Source: Methanoregulaceae archaeon UBA467 (GTDB lineage Archaea > Halobacteriota > Methanomicrobia > Methanomicrobiales > Methanospirillaceae). From it: a DNA stretch of 64,000 bases. Made by a program: the position numbers and the translations under genes. The stretch spans positions 264,017 through 328,016 of the forward strand of contig DASP01000014.1 in assembly GCA_002503825.1 (NCBI GenBank), written 5' to 3'. Shown here piece by piece: positions 9,229 to 16,938 of the stretch (its first letter is position 1; every line of letters begins with the position of its first letter). The notes under the pieces are model-generated. The model worked only from the letters and a program-made list of their open reading frames with translations, did no database searches and was not told the DNA's origin.

Positions 9229-9795
9229 TTACGATTCCTGTTCCTGAAATATCTGCCCTTCAAAGGTGTAGATCTCGGTATCGTCCGACTGCCAGCATCC
9301 CTGCGGAAGCCCTGCCTTGATGCAGGTGTGGTCAAGGAACTCGCGGCTGTTCCAGCCGTATTCGACCGGGACCTGCGGGAGGAGAAGCCCGCTTCTTCCT
9401 GATTTACGTACAATCAGGCCATGTTTTCCCACTTCAATCATATCCGGCCGTTGTGCCGGTCCGGCGTCAAGTCTGCACGGGACCGTAAGGATAGTGACCT
9501 CTACCTTAAGTTCGCACACCTCCTGTGGCCCTACCGGATAAAAACGCGGGTCCTGTAAAGCCGCCGATACTGCAGCTTCCTCTATTGCTTCTTTGAGCGG
9601 GTATACGGGTGTCGGAAATCCAATACACCCCCGGAGCTCTCCTTTTTTTGTAAGTGTCACAAAAACGCCCCTTTTTTCCCTGTAGATACTGGTCAGGGGT
9701 AATGATGGCATTTTTGTCCCACAGATCTTATTCTCAAGGGTGGACCGGGCAAGCCGCACTGCCAGCACACCCTCTTCCCTGCTGAGCACTTCCAT
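9229..9795 (-). CDS. AMMECR1 domain protein
   Basis: AMMECR1-fold protein of unknown biochemical role, 188 aa. The family signature LRGCIGFPTPVYPL is visible, together with EAAVSAALQDPRFYPV and the C-terminal LLLPQVPVEYGW segment. An open frame extends upstream to 10086, but that part lies antisense to RNase P RNA and lacks AMMECR1 similarity; the start at 9795 (MEVLSREEGV) gives a protein of family length. It leads the tgtA-arcS run on the minus strand, two bases before tgtA. In other genomes AMMECR1 is linked to MEMO and a radical SAM protein; neither is beside it here. Confidence 0.9.
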   Translation of the reverse strand: MEVLSREEGVLAVRLARSTLENKICGTKMPSLPLTSIYREKRGVFVTLTKKGELRGCIGFPTPVYPLKEAIEEAAVSAALQDPRFYPVGPQEVCELKVEVTILTVPCRLDAGPAQRPDMIEVGKHGLIVRKSGRSGLLLPQVPVEYGWNSREFLDHTCIKAGLPQGCWQSDDTEIYTFEGQIFQEQES

Positions 9796-9828
9796 TAAGA
9801 GTAAATAATGAGCTCTCGTATAATAATA

Positions 9829-10170
9829 GGAGAGGGAGAGTGCGGCTGACGGTGGCAGAAATGCTGCTGAGGAAAGTCCCCCCACCTGCTGAGCACGCAG
9901 CCATATGCAAGTATGGGTGGCGAGAGTCACGGCAATGGCACAGAAACGACACGGCCTGTTCTTAGTAATGAAACGACCGAGCCTCCGGGCGAGAAATGCA
10001 ATTCGTGCATGAGATAACTCGTTGAACAGAGGAACAGGATACGATGAAACGGTGAATCCCTGCGGGTGCAAGCCAAAACAGGGCATAAAGGTCGCTCAGT
10101 CACCGCCCGGGTATGGTGCATAGCTGAATGCCGCAACGAACAGAAGGGGGCTTACTCCTCCCACTCCATC
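9829..10170 (+). ncRNA. rnpB: RNase P RNA
   Basis: Catalytic RNA of RNase P, which trims the 5' leader of tRNA precursors. Conserved core elements are visible in order: GAGGAAAGTCC near 9869, ACAGAAA near 9939, GGTGAATCCCTGCGGG near 10050, GGGCATAAAGGTCGCTCAGTCACCGCCCGG near 10081, and CAGAAGGGGGCTTACTCCTCCC at the 3' end. The closing helix P1 pairs GAGAGGGAG near 9830 with CTCCCACTC near 10160, with one A-A mismatch. A TATA-like GTAAATAATG at about 9801 is suitably placed. The promoter lies over the start of the divergent AMMECR1 gene. Ends are approximate. Confidence 0.93.
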
Positions 10171-10194
10171 TAGTATATGCATGACATGCACACC

Positions 10195-10208
10195 TTTTAA
10201 AAATTATA
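10195..10208 (+). promoter_or_regulatory. Putative TATA box for the HTH-CBS regulator
   Basis: TTTTAAAAATTATA lies about 25 bases before the ATG at 10228, as expected for a leaderless or very short leader archaeal transcript. Confidence 0.45.
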
Positions 10209-10227
10209 TCACCATTAGTAATACCAT

Positions 10228-10788
10228 ATGCATATTCCCACTCCTGAAGAACTGAGGGCACGACGCGAAGTACTCGGGATACGCCAGAAAGAACTCGCCG
10301 AAAAGGCAGGGATCAGCCAGTCGATGGTAGCCCGGATTGAGGCCGGGAATGTCGACCCGCGGGTAAGCACCTTAAATAAAATTGTTCAGGTTTTAAACAA
10401 CGCAGTCCGACCGCGGGTCAGTGCGGCGCAGGTTATGCACATGCCGGTACTCTCTGTCTCACCTGCAGACCGGATCACAAAAGCTGTCGATATAATGGAC
10501 CAGAATAACATTTCACAGATCCCCGTCATCGAAGCAGGGGTTCCGGTCGGATGTATCTCCGAATCTTCTATTGTCAACGCCATCGAAGAACAGGCGCTGC
10601 ACCGCGGGCATACGGACCTTGTAAAAAATTTTATGGAATCGGGATTTCCGACCGTTCCCCCTGACATGGACGTGGAAACGGTTGTCAGAATCCTCCAGCA
10701 CAACCATGCGGTCCTGGTCCTGGAATCAGGGAAAGTCAGGGGCGTCATTACAAAACATGACCTTATCTCCCTGATTGTCGATCGTTAG
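10228..10788 (+). CDS. HTH (XRE) transcriptional regulator with two CBS domains
   Basis: 186 aa. Residues 6-58 form an XRE-type helix-turn-helix (RQKELAEKAGISQSMVARIEAGN). Residues about 66-120 and 128-184 form a CBS pair (AQVMHMPVLSVSP...ISQIPVIEAG; FMESGFPTVPP...HAVLVLESGKVRGVITKHDL). CBS pairs usually bind adenosine nucleotides or SAM, so this is a likely ligand-responsive DNA-binding regulator, a common archaeal type. The target genes are unknown. Its stop overlaps the convergent tpiA stop by four bases. Confidence 0.9.
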   Translation: MHIPTPEELRARREVLGIRQKELAEKAGISQSMVARIEAGNVDPRVSTLNKIVQVLNNAVRPRVSAAQVMHMPVLSVSPADRITKAVDIMDQNNISQIPVIEAGVPVGCISESSIVNAIEEQALHRGHTDLVKNFMESGFPTVPPDMDVETVVRILQHNHAVLVLESGKVRGVITKHDLISLIVDR

Positions 10789-11453
10789 AGAAGTGAGACC
10801 AGGTCGCGTAGCACGGCAATGGGTGCCTTGGCCTTGACAACGCCTGATGCGAGCAGAACTCCGTTTGTACCCAGCTCGAGAGCTATTTTTAAGCATTCAC
10901 CGGTCTGTATCCCTGCACCGGTAAGGATCTTCACATCAGGATTGACCTTCTGCACTGCAACGACGGATTTCCTGATAATATCAGGGTTCGCCTTTGAGAC
11001 CGAAACACCGCTCCCTATCAGTTCAGGCGGTTCTATAGCCACATAGTCCGGGGAGAGGGCAGCTGCCGCTGCACTGGTAGTCTCGTTGTTCGAACAGACC
11101 ACCGATATCAGTCCCGATGCCCTGAGGGCCCTGACGGCAGCCTCGCAGTCCGCAAGTGTCAGTCTGCGTTCCGAATGGTTGACAAGCGATCCTGTTGCAC
11201 CTGCCTGTTTTAAGGCTTCCGCAGTGATTGCCCCTGTATGCGCCCCCGGTTCCCACCCGTCTACATGCTGGGCATACACCGGGACTGCGTAATGCATGCT
11301 GATCGGGTGGATATTCATAAAACCCGGAGCCAGCGCAATTATTGCGCCGCTCTCTTCTGCAACAATTTCTGCGGCTTCAGCGATATGGTGTGCCCTCTGT
11401 CCGCTCCCTTCGGTGTAGCTCTTTAAATTGATCAGGATAAAAGGTTCAGCCAT
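10785..11453 (-). CDS. tpiA: Triosephosphate isomerase (archaeal type)
   Basis: Interconverts dihydroxyacetone phosphate and glyceraldehyde 3-phosphate. About 222 aa, the short archaeal form. Catalytic His lies in LVNHSERRL and catalytic Glu in AIEPPELIGSG; the phosphate-gripping loop follows. N-terminal FILINLKSYTEGSG matches archaeal TPI. The ATG at 11453 (MAEPFILI) was preferred to the one at 11462, which adds only three residues. Confidence 0.95.
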   Translation of the reverse strand: MAEPFILINLKSYTEGSGQRAHHIAEAAEIVAEESGAIIALAPGFMNIHPISMHYAVPVYAQHVDGWEPGAHTGAITAEALKQAGATGSLVNHSERRLTLADCEAAVRALRASGLISVVCSNNETTSAAAAALSPDYVAIEPPELIGSGVSVSKANPDIIRKSVVAVQKVNPDVKILTGAGIQTGECLKIALELGTNGVLLASGVVKAKAPIAVLRDLVSLL

Positions 11454-11524
11454 TGTTCTCATCCACTGGATTCTAGTTGGTCTTACTCTGCAAAAAACTT
11501 GTGAGAGATGACCTCCCGAAAAAA

Positions 11525-14164
11525 TCAGGAACCGCCACGTTCGCGTGTAAGGTGCATGGCAGTGATGCCTCCAAGCGATATCTGCTGCACCTTCTGTTTG
11601 AGGAGTTCATATTCCTCACTGGCGGCGGGTGACTTCAAATCCCGGTCAGGAATCAGAAGGGCATCTGTATAAACAGCTGAAACGGCCCTGACATACATAC
11701 TTCCCCTCCGCCGGGCGTCGATGGAAAACGAGTGTATCCCGGCGTCTACGACTGAAGGCAGGTGATTGATAAGACAGGTCTCGGAAGAGTTCAGGATATG
11801 CGTCCATCCTTCATCGTCGACAAAAAAGGGGAAAATTTTACCCCTTTCATCTTTCAACCCCAGAAAATTTCCTTTCCTGCAGGGTCCTGCCTGTGTGCCT
11901 GCCGGGAGGGTAAGAAGCAGGTTGTCGCGGGACACCATGGTTTCAAGACTTCCCTGCACAATCATCTCAAGCCGTGTCGGGAGATCGCGACACATGGCCC
12001 GGCTCCCGAGATCCCTTATATCCTGGATGGACAATTCGGGCGAGAGAGTCAGGGAGAAGAAATGATCCCCGGCATCCGCCACCGAGAGACTATTGCAGAT
12101 ATTCAGTCCTGCACCTCCATAGACCTTCATTGCCGGTGTGTATGAATGGATCCTCTCTGCAAATCCCACCGTTTCAACCATAACCCCCCCGAGACCGCCG
12201 GCCAGAAGGTCGGCAAGTACAGGGTAGGCACTGGCGGAAAAACCGGGAGTAACTATGTGCGGCCATTTCCAGACGAGTGTCGAGCCGGTTCCCGCACATA
12301 TCGCAAGTGCATCCAGGATACAACGCTTCATCGGTTCAGGCCGGCATCCCGGGTTCTGCTCCCGGTGCTGCCCGGTATTTTTTTCGGTCAACCCGGAGGG
12401 TTCATAGTAAATTGTCCTGATTCCCGATTCACAGGCTGCGAGCACAGAATCAGGACTGTCGACGTATATGGCGAGACCGGGCTGAAGCTCCCTTTTTTTC
12501 CCTGAAACGGGAATCCGGCCATCTGCCCGGGATAAAAATGACGTCAGACTGGCCTGGGCCTCCTGTAATTCCCGGGCGCCGGGGATGAATGCCGAGAGAA
12601 ATGCAGATTCAGCTTCCTGGAAAAAAAGGCGCCGGAGGTCATTTAAGGCCCGGACCGGCATAAATAGCCCCCCATCATACGAAATATCAATTGAAATGAC
12701 TCCAAATACGGTATCGCCTGATTTTTCAAGCTGCTGTGAGATATGTTCCACCCCGAGCGGTGCCGTCTCTGCGGTCACCGGAAGGATGCTCCCCTTCACT
12801 GATACGACAATATCATTCCCGGAAGGGCCGGTAAAAGTACCGGACAGCACAGGGAATTCCCCTTGCCGCAGGACCAGTTTCAGGTCAACAGGTATCTGGT
12901 TGCGTCCTGACTTTTTCCCGGCGGCACGTATCGATTCTACTTTTTTACGGAACTTCGGGCTCCCTGTCAGCCACAACTGCATACCCGGCCTGCATGAGAT
13001 ATTTTGCCGGATTACAAGGGCATTTCCCTTCCTTTTCACCGGGTACCGGACGATAAATCCTTCCTCCCGGTCACTTCCCGGAGCGGTAAGGACCATCCCG
13101 TCACCAGGTGTCGGTACGACGGTCCCTTCCTGTTTTATTTCGATCTCCGTCTGCCCGACGTTCAAACGGCACGAAATGACAGTGCCGATAAATACTCCCC
13201 TCGGGTCGGGCCGCTCGCGCCCCATGCAGTCGTTCGAAAAGAGGTACCCCCCGGTAAACCCCCTGTTGAATGCGAGTGCAAGGTCCCTGATGTCATCATC
13301 TGCAGGGGTCCACTGGTTCCGGTTCACTGAATCGAGTGCACGACGGTACACATCCACGACAACTGCCACATACTCAGGCGATCGCATCCTTCCCTCGATC
13401 TTTAACGATTCTATCCCCGAATGTACAATATTGTCCAGGAACGGACAGGTGCAGAGATCACGCGTGGAAAGGAGGTACCTGTCGCCGGGAGTGATGGTAA
13501 CAGGAGAATCAGGTCTCCCGTACCGGTCGGAAGGCCCGCACACCAGCCGGTAGGGTTTCCGGCAGGGTTGTGCACACATCCCCCTGTTTCCGGACCTTCC
13601 CCCGATGACCGAGGAGAGAAGACACTGGCCCGAAACACTGTAGCAAAGTGCGCCGTGGATGAATATCTCTATCCCGGGCAGTTTTTTCCCCGTGCATTCT
13701 TTTTGGATTGCCATCACCTGTTCGAGCGGCGTCTCCCGTGCAAGAACGACACGTGAAAAACCCCGTTCCTCTGCCCACACCATGCCTTCGATAGAAAAAA
13801 TGGTCATCTGGGTCGATGCATGAACCGGGAGGGCAGGGACAACCATGCGTGCAGTCATTGCCACGCCCGGGTCCTGTACCAGTATGGCATCCGCTCCCGA
13901 TTCAAAAAGGAAATACAGGTAACGGGCAAGTTCAGGGAGTTCGTGGTCCGTGAGCAGCGTGTTGACCGTCACGTATACCCGTACGCGGTGAAGGTGGGCA
14001 AAGGCGATGGCCCGTGCCAGTTCTTCATCGGAAAAATTGCCGGCATATCTTCGTGCGCCGTACATCTTCCCACCCAGGTACACGGCATCGGCCCCGGCAT
14101 AGACGGCAGCCTCCAGCGACTCCCATGAGCCGGCGGGAGCAAGCAGTTCAGGAAGATCAGTCAT
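11525..14164 (-). CDS. U32 family protein with C-terminal extension
   Basis: 879 aa. N-terminal half is a U32 domain: it starts LPELLAPAGSWESLEAAVYAGADAVYLG (partly quoted positions 4-31) and carries the U32 signature EIFIHGALCYSVSGQC with RGMCAQPCRKPY after it. The middle and C-terminal parts resemble the DUF3656-type extension of long U32 proteins, with a second barrel-like half (SIDARRRGSM near the end). Bacterial relatives (RlhA, TrhP, UbiU/V) are iron-sulfur hydroxylases for RNA or quinones rather than peptidases, so an RNA hydroxylation role is plausible but inferred. No partner gene is adjacent. Confidence 0.85.
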   Translation of the reverse strand: MTDLPELLAPAGSWESLEAAVYAGADAVYLGGKMYGARRYAGNFSDEELARAIAFAHLHRVRVYVTVNTLLTDHELPELARYLYFLFESGADAILVQDPGVAMTARMVVPALPVHASTQMTIFSIEGMVWAEERGFSRVVLARETPLEQVMAIQKECTGKKLPGIEIFIHGALCYSVSGQCLLSSVIGGRSGNRGMCAQPCRKPYRLVCGPSDRYGRPDSPVTITPGDRYLLSTRDLCTCPFLDNIVHSGIESLKIEGRMRSPEYVAVVVDVYRRALDSVNRNQWTPADDDIRDLALAFNRGFTGGYLFSNDCMGRERPDPRGVFIGTVISCRLNVGQTEIEIKQEGTVVPTPGDGMVLTAPGSDREEGFIVRYPVKRKGNALVIRQNISCRPGMQLWLTGSPKFRKKVESIRAAGKKSGRNQIPVDLKLVLRQGEFPVLSGTFTGPSGNDIVVSVKGSILPVTAETAPLGVEHISQQLEKSGDTVFGVISIDISYDGGLFMPVRALNDLRRLFFQEAESAFLSAFIPGARELQEAQASLTSFLSRADGRIPVSGKKRELQPGLAIYVDSPDSVLAACESGIRTIYYEPSGLTEKNTGQHREQNPGCRPEPMKRCILDALAICAGTGSTLVWKWPHIVTPGFSASAYPVLADLLAGGLGGVMVETVGFAERIHSYTPAMKVYGGAGLNICNSLSVADAGDHFFSLTLSPELSIQDIRDLGSRAMCRDLPTRLEMIVQGSLETMVSRDNLLLTLPAGTQAGPCRKGNFLGLKDERGKIFPFFVDDEGWTHILNSSETCLINHLPSVVDAGIHSFSIDARRRGSMYVRAVSAVYTDALLIPDRDLKSPAASEEYELLKQKVQQISLGGITAMHLTRERGGS

Positions 14165-14265
14165 ACTGTCGCTTCAGCACTCCGGCATCATGGTTGTCCT
14201 GCCCGGCACAAATATCCTTGTAAGGGACCATTTAGGAGTGAGTCCTGGAGAGAACAGGTAAAATA

Positions 14266-14557
14266 GGCTTTGTCGAAATGCTTTATTCCGGGCTTTGTTG
14301 AAATGCTTAATTTTGATACCATGTTTAATCTATTTTCCTGACAGGAGGGGTTTCACCCCTCCCTGCCCTACCCCCGGGGATGTCCTGTGGGCAGGGTTGA
14401 CCGGGACCTTACGATTTTTTATAAGAACTTAAGCCACGGTCCCTGTCGCAGTATGGGGGCGCACACATACGATCATGGGCATCGGCCCCGGGAGTGTCCC
14501 GAAATGGAGTGCGGCGAAAGACGAATAGTGAGAGGGCGGGACGGGTTTCAACAGGGC
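14266..14557. repeat. MITE-like intergenic repeat, copy A
   Basis: Non-coding element with the end GGCTTTGTTGAAATGCTT at 14291 and the opposite end GGGTTTCAACAGGGC finishing at 14557. The left end is duplicated 25 bases upstream (GGCTTTGTCGAAATGCTT at 14266). The body shares the GGCAGGG hairpin region and the block GGTCCCTGTCGCAGTATGGGGGCGC with copy C (reverse strand). Copies B, C, D and fragment E are at 32.7, 38.0, 48.9 and 26.0 kb. No ORF is carried. Confidence 0.75.
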
Positions 14558-14605
14558 GCTTAAATGCTCACTTTTATCACGATTCCCGCGCACATCAGCT
14601 TGAAC

Positions 14606-15244
14606 ATGCAGATTGTCGCCGCGATACCCGATCCTGATCTCATCCCAACCGCAGCCGCGTTATCACCGGATTTCATTGAGATCCGGCTCGACTGCATGCA
14701 GGACCATACTCCTGAAGAGATCTGTTCATTTCTCAGGGGAAACAGCATTCCGGTCATCCTGACGGTGCGGAGCGAACGTGAAGGAGGTCAGTTTACCGGT
14801 ACGCCCGCGGAATGGTACGATCTGATAGAGCCCCTTCTCGATTATGCAGATCTCGTCGATATCGAACAGTCCTTTTGTCAATATTCGTCACGTATCCGCA
14901 GCCTGAACAGGAAGATCATCGCGTCGTACCATGTAAATGCGATGCCCGGGCTCCATGATCTGGAGACTACTGAGAAAAGATTAAGATCGTACGGGGATAT
15001 CCCGAAAATCGTTGTAAAACCGGATAGTAAGCGCGATGTGCTCGATCTCTGTTCATTCACGCTCGCGGCGGAAAAACCGGTTGTAACGAGCATTATGGGC
15101 GAACAGTACAGGTATGCACGGGTCCTCTTCCCGCTTTTTGGGTCGATGATCGTATTCTGCCACGCGGGAATTCCGACCGCACCCGGGCAACACCACATCC
15201 TGGAAATGCGTGAAATATTCAGACTTTTACTGAAGGGATCATAA
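14606..15244 (+). CDS. aroD: 3-dehydroquinate dehydratase, type I
   Basis: Third step of the shikimate pathway (3-dehydroquinate to 3-dehydroshikimate) through a Schiff base. 212 aa from the ATG at 14606 (MQIVAAIPDPD). Catalytic His is in IASYHVNA and the Schiff-base Lys in PKIVVKP. IEIRLDCM near the N-terminus is the usual first active-site strand. An earlier in-frame ATG at 14564 would add 14 untypical residues and touches the repeat end; a TATA-like CTTAAATG at about 14559 favours the later start. It lies opposite and downstream of the large aro operon rather than in it. Confidence 0.93.
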   Translation: MQIVAAIPDPDLIPTAAALSPDFIEIRLDCMQDHTPEEICSFLRGNSIPVILTVRSEREGGQFTGTPAEWYDLIEPLLDYADLVDIEQSFCQYSSRIRSLNRKIIASYHVNAMPGLHDLETTEKRLRSYGDIPKIVVKPDSKRDVLDLCSFTLAAEKPVVTSIMGEQYRYARVLFPLFGSMIVFCHAGIPTAPGQHHILEMREIFRLLLKGS

Positions 15245-15267
15245 AAAATGCCTTCTCTTTGTTTTCT

Positions 15268-15287
15268 CCGGGTTGATGAATACCCGG
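15268..15287 (+). terminator. Hairpin after aroD
   Basis: Inverted repeat CCGGGT/ACCCGG with an 8-base loop, 24 bases after the aroD stop and preceded by a T-rich stretch. Probable 3' end structure. Confidence 0.4.
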
Positions 15288-15307
15288 ATTTCTGACCTGG
15301 TAATGTG

Positions 15308-15395
15308 TAGTCACTGAATTGCCGACGGGGCGCCCGCCTGGGACGGCGAAGTTTATCGTTTTTTGGGTATTGGAAGTTCAGGCATCCCATGCGGT
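15308..15395 (+). repeat. GC-palindromic intergenic repeat, copy 1
   Basis: Starts TAGTCACTGAATTGCCG and continues through a GC-rich palindrome (GCCGACGGGGC...GGACGGCG), then AAGTTTATCGTTTTTTGGG and TATTGGAAGTTCAGGCATC. The reverse complement of 49155-49255 matches this along its whole length, including the non-GC flank, and 49573-49660 matches more weakly. Non-coding. Confidence 0.7.
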
Positions 15396-15471
15396 ATATA
15401 GAAGAGGCATAAATTTTGCTGCACAGGCAGTCGAAACCTGATATATACCGGGCCGGTGACACCCGTATATT

Positions 15472-15477
15472 AAAAAA
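15472..15477 (-). terminator. Oligo-T terminator of the aro operon
   Basis: Six T residues on the minus strand about 20 bases after the stop of the last gene of the operon. Confidence 0.4.
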
Positions 15478-15496
15478 GGATATAAGGAACTGTTTT

Positions 15497-15931
15497 TCAG
15501 CCGGATGCTGATGAAAATGACGGAACCGCACGGACCGTGTAGTCCTCTGTGCATTCCCCGTCAAGGTCCATCCTGACACTGCGTGATTCCCCGGGTCTGA
15601 GGGTCCCGATATAGATCTTTTTTGTGTCCCTGACTGATCCGTTGCCTGCATTCACGAGTTCGATATAGAGTTCCACATTTCCGGCCTCCGTATCACCCGT
15701 GTTCGACACCTGGAATGCCGCTTCCCACGTGCATCCCCGGCTGAAGGACCACGCCGAGTCCTGTCCGATAAGCGCGACCTTAATCGTTCCGTTGCCCGCG
15801 TCTCCGCTGAAGGTATCCGGACCTGCAGGAGTGAGTACCGATACGCAGCCTGACAGCAGCAGGAACACGACAAAAATAATCAGGATGCCCGGGATTAACG
15901 GGTTACAGGGCATCCGGATACGAAGACTCAT
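15497..15931 (-). CDS. Predicted lipoprotein at the end of the aro operon
   Basis: 144 aa. N-terminal hydrophobic segment ends in a lipobox (LLLSGC), so the mature protein is probably lipid-anchored outside the membrane. The rest looks like a single beta-sandwich with NTGDTEAGNVELYIELVN, similar in style to CARDB-type extracellular domains. Its ATG overlaps the aroC stop as ATGA, so it is translated with aroC although no metabolic link is obvious. Function unknown. Confidence 0.8.
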   Translation of the reverse strand: MSLRIRMPCNPLIPGILIIFVVFLLLSGCVSVLTPAGPDTFSGDAGNGTIKVALIGQDSAWSFSRGCTWEAAFQVSNTGDTEAGNVELYIELVNAGNGSVRDTKKIYIGTLRPGESRSVRMDLDGECTEDYTVRAVPSFSSASG

Positions 15932-16938
15932 GATATCTCATTCTCCCTGATACATTCATATTTTCCCTGTTCGAGGAGCGCATCGATAAGGACGAGTGCA
16001 AGCATGGCCTCTGCGACCGGGACAATTCTCGGCACGATACAGACATCATGCCTCCCCTTTACAGATATTTTGCATTCATTACCTCTTATATCGACGCTGT
16101 CCTGTACGGTCTCGATCGACGGGGTAGGTTTCACGGCAATCCTGACGACGATCTCGTTCCCGTTGCTGATACCGCCGAGGATCCCGCCTGCGTGGTTCGT
16201 GATAAACCCTGTTGCATCCATCTGGTCGTTGTGTTCGCTCCCCTTCATCAGTGAAGACAGGAATCCGTCCCCGATCTCCACACCCTTTACTGCTCCGATA
16301 CCCATCATTGCCGAGGCAATCGCTGCATCCAGTTTGCCAAAAACCGGGTCTCCCAGCCCGGCCGGACACCCGCGGGCATAAATCCCGACTATTCCCCCGA
16401 CCGAGTCCTTATCATCCTTTGCCCTGCGGATCTCGCGTTCGATCTCATCAGGTCCTGATTTTCCATGGACTTCGAGAATTCTGCCCGTGATAGTAATCCG
16501 GAAACGTTCGAGGCACCGGATCGCCACAGCACCTGCCGCCACCCGGGCTGCAGTCTCCCTGCCTGAACTTCGCCCACCTCCCCGCCAGTCACGGATACCG
16601 AATTTTTTCTGGTAGGTAAAATCAGCATGCCCGGGCCTGAATATATCCCTTAATTCAGAATAATCCCCTGACCTGCTGTCACTGTTACGGATCAGGAGTG
16701 CAACCGGGGTACCGGTGGTTCTGCCCTCGAAGGTCCCGGAAAGGATCTCAACCCTGTCGGACTCCGTACGCTGCGATGAGAGGGGATCCCTGCCCGGCTT
16801 CCTCCTGTCCAGGCAGGGCTGGATCCCTTCCTCTGTCAGGGGGATGCCGGCAGGGCACCCGTCTATGACCACCCCGATAGCGGGGCCGTGGCTCTCACCA
16901 AATGTCGTGCATCGAAAATTCCTTCCAAACGTATTCAT
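15928..16938 (-). CDS. aroC: Chorismate synthase
   Basis: Last step of the shikimate pathway; converts EPSP to chorismate with reduced FMN. 336 aa from ATG 16938 (MNTFGRNFRCTTFGESHG). Family blocks: GESHGPAIGVVIDGCPAG, YSELRDIFRPGHADFTY, RGGGRSSGRETAARVAAGA and DGCNRV-region equivalents. The chosen start overlaps the aroKE stop as ATGA; an upstream GTG-type extension to 16953 is unlikely. Confidence 0.97.
   Translation of the reverse strand: MNTFGRNFRCTTFGESHGPAIGVVIDGCPAGIPLTEEGIQPCLDRRKPGRDPLSSQRTESDRVEILSGTFEGRTTGTPVALLIRNSDSRSGDYSELRDIFRPGHADFTYQKKFGIRDWRGGGRSSGRETAARVAAGAVAIRCLERFRITITGRILEVHGKSGPDEIEREIRRAKDDKDSVGGIVGIYARGCPAGLGDPVFGKLDAAIASAMMGIGAVKGVEIGDGFLSSLMKGSEHNDQMDATGFITNHAGGILGGISNGNEIVVRIAVKPTPSIETVQDSVDIRGNECKISVKGRHDVCIVPRIVPVAEAMLALVLIDALLEQGKYECIRENEIS

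Noticed and set aside
9796..10086. N-terminal extension of the AMMECR1 protein
   Set aside because: It is antisense to the conserved core of RNase P RNA, has Cys/His-rich untypical sequence and lies outside the AMMECR1 fold.
14564..14605. Longer start for aroD
   Set aside because: The extra residues are not typical of type I dehydroquinate dehydratase, and the segment begins at the edge of a repeat with a TATA-like element where transcription should start.
15274..15315. Possible C/D box guide RNA (TTGATGA, 12 bases, CTGA)
   Set aside because: The C box is preceded by T rather than a purine, no convincing C' box follows, and the same bases form the hairpin after aroD.
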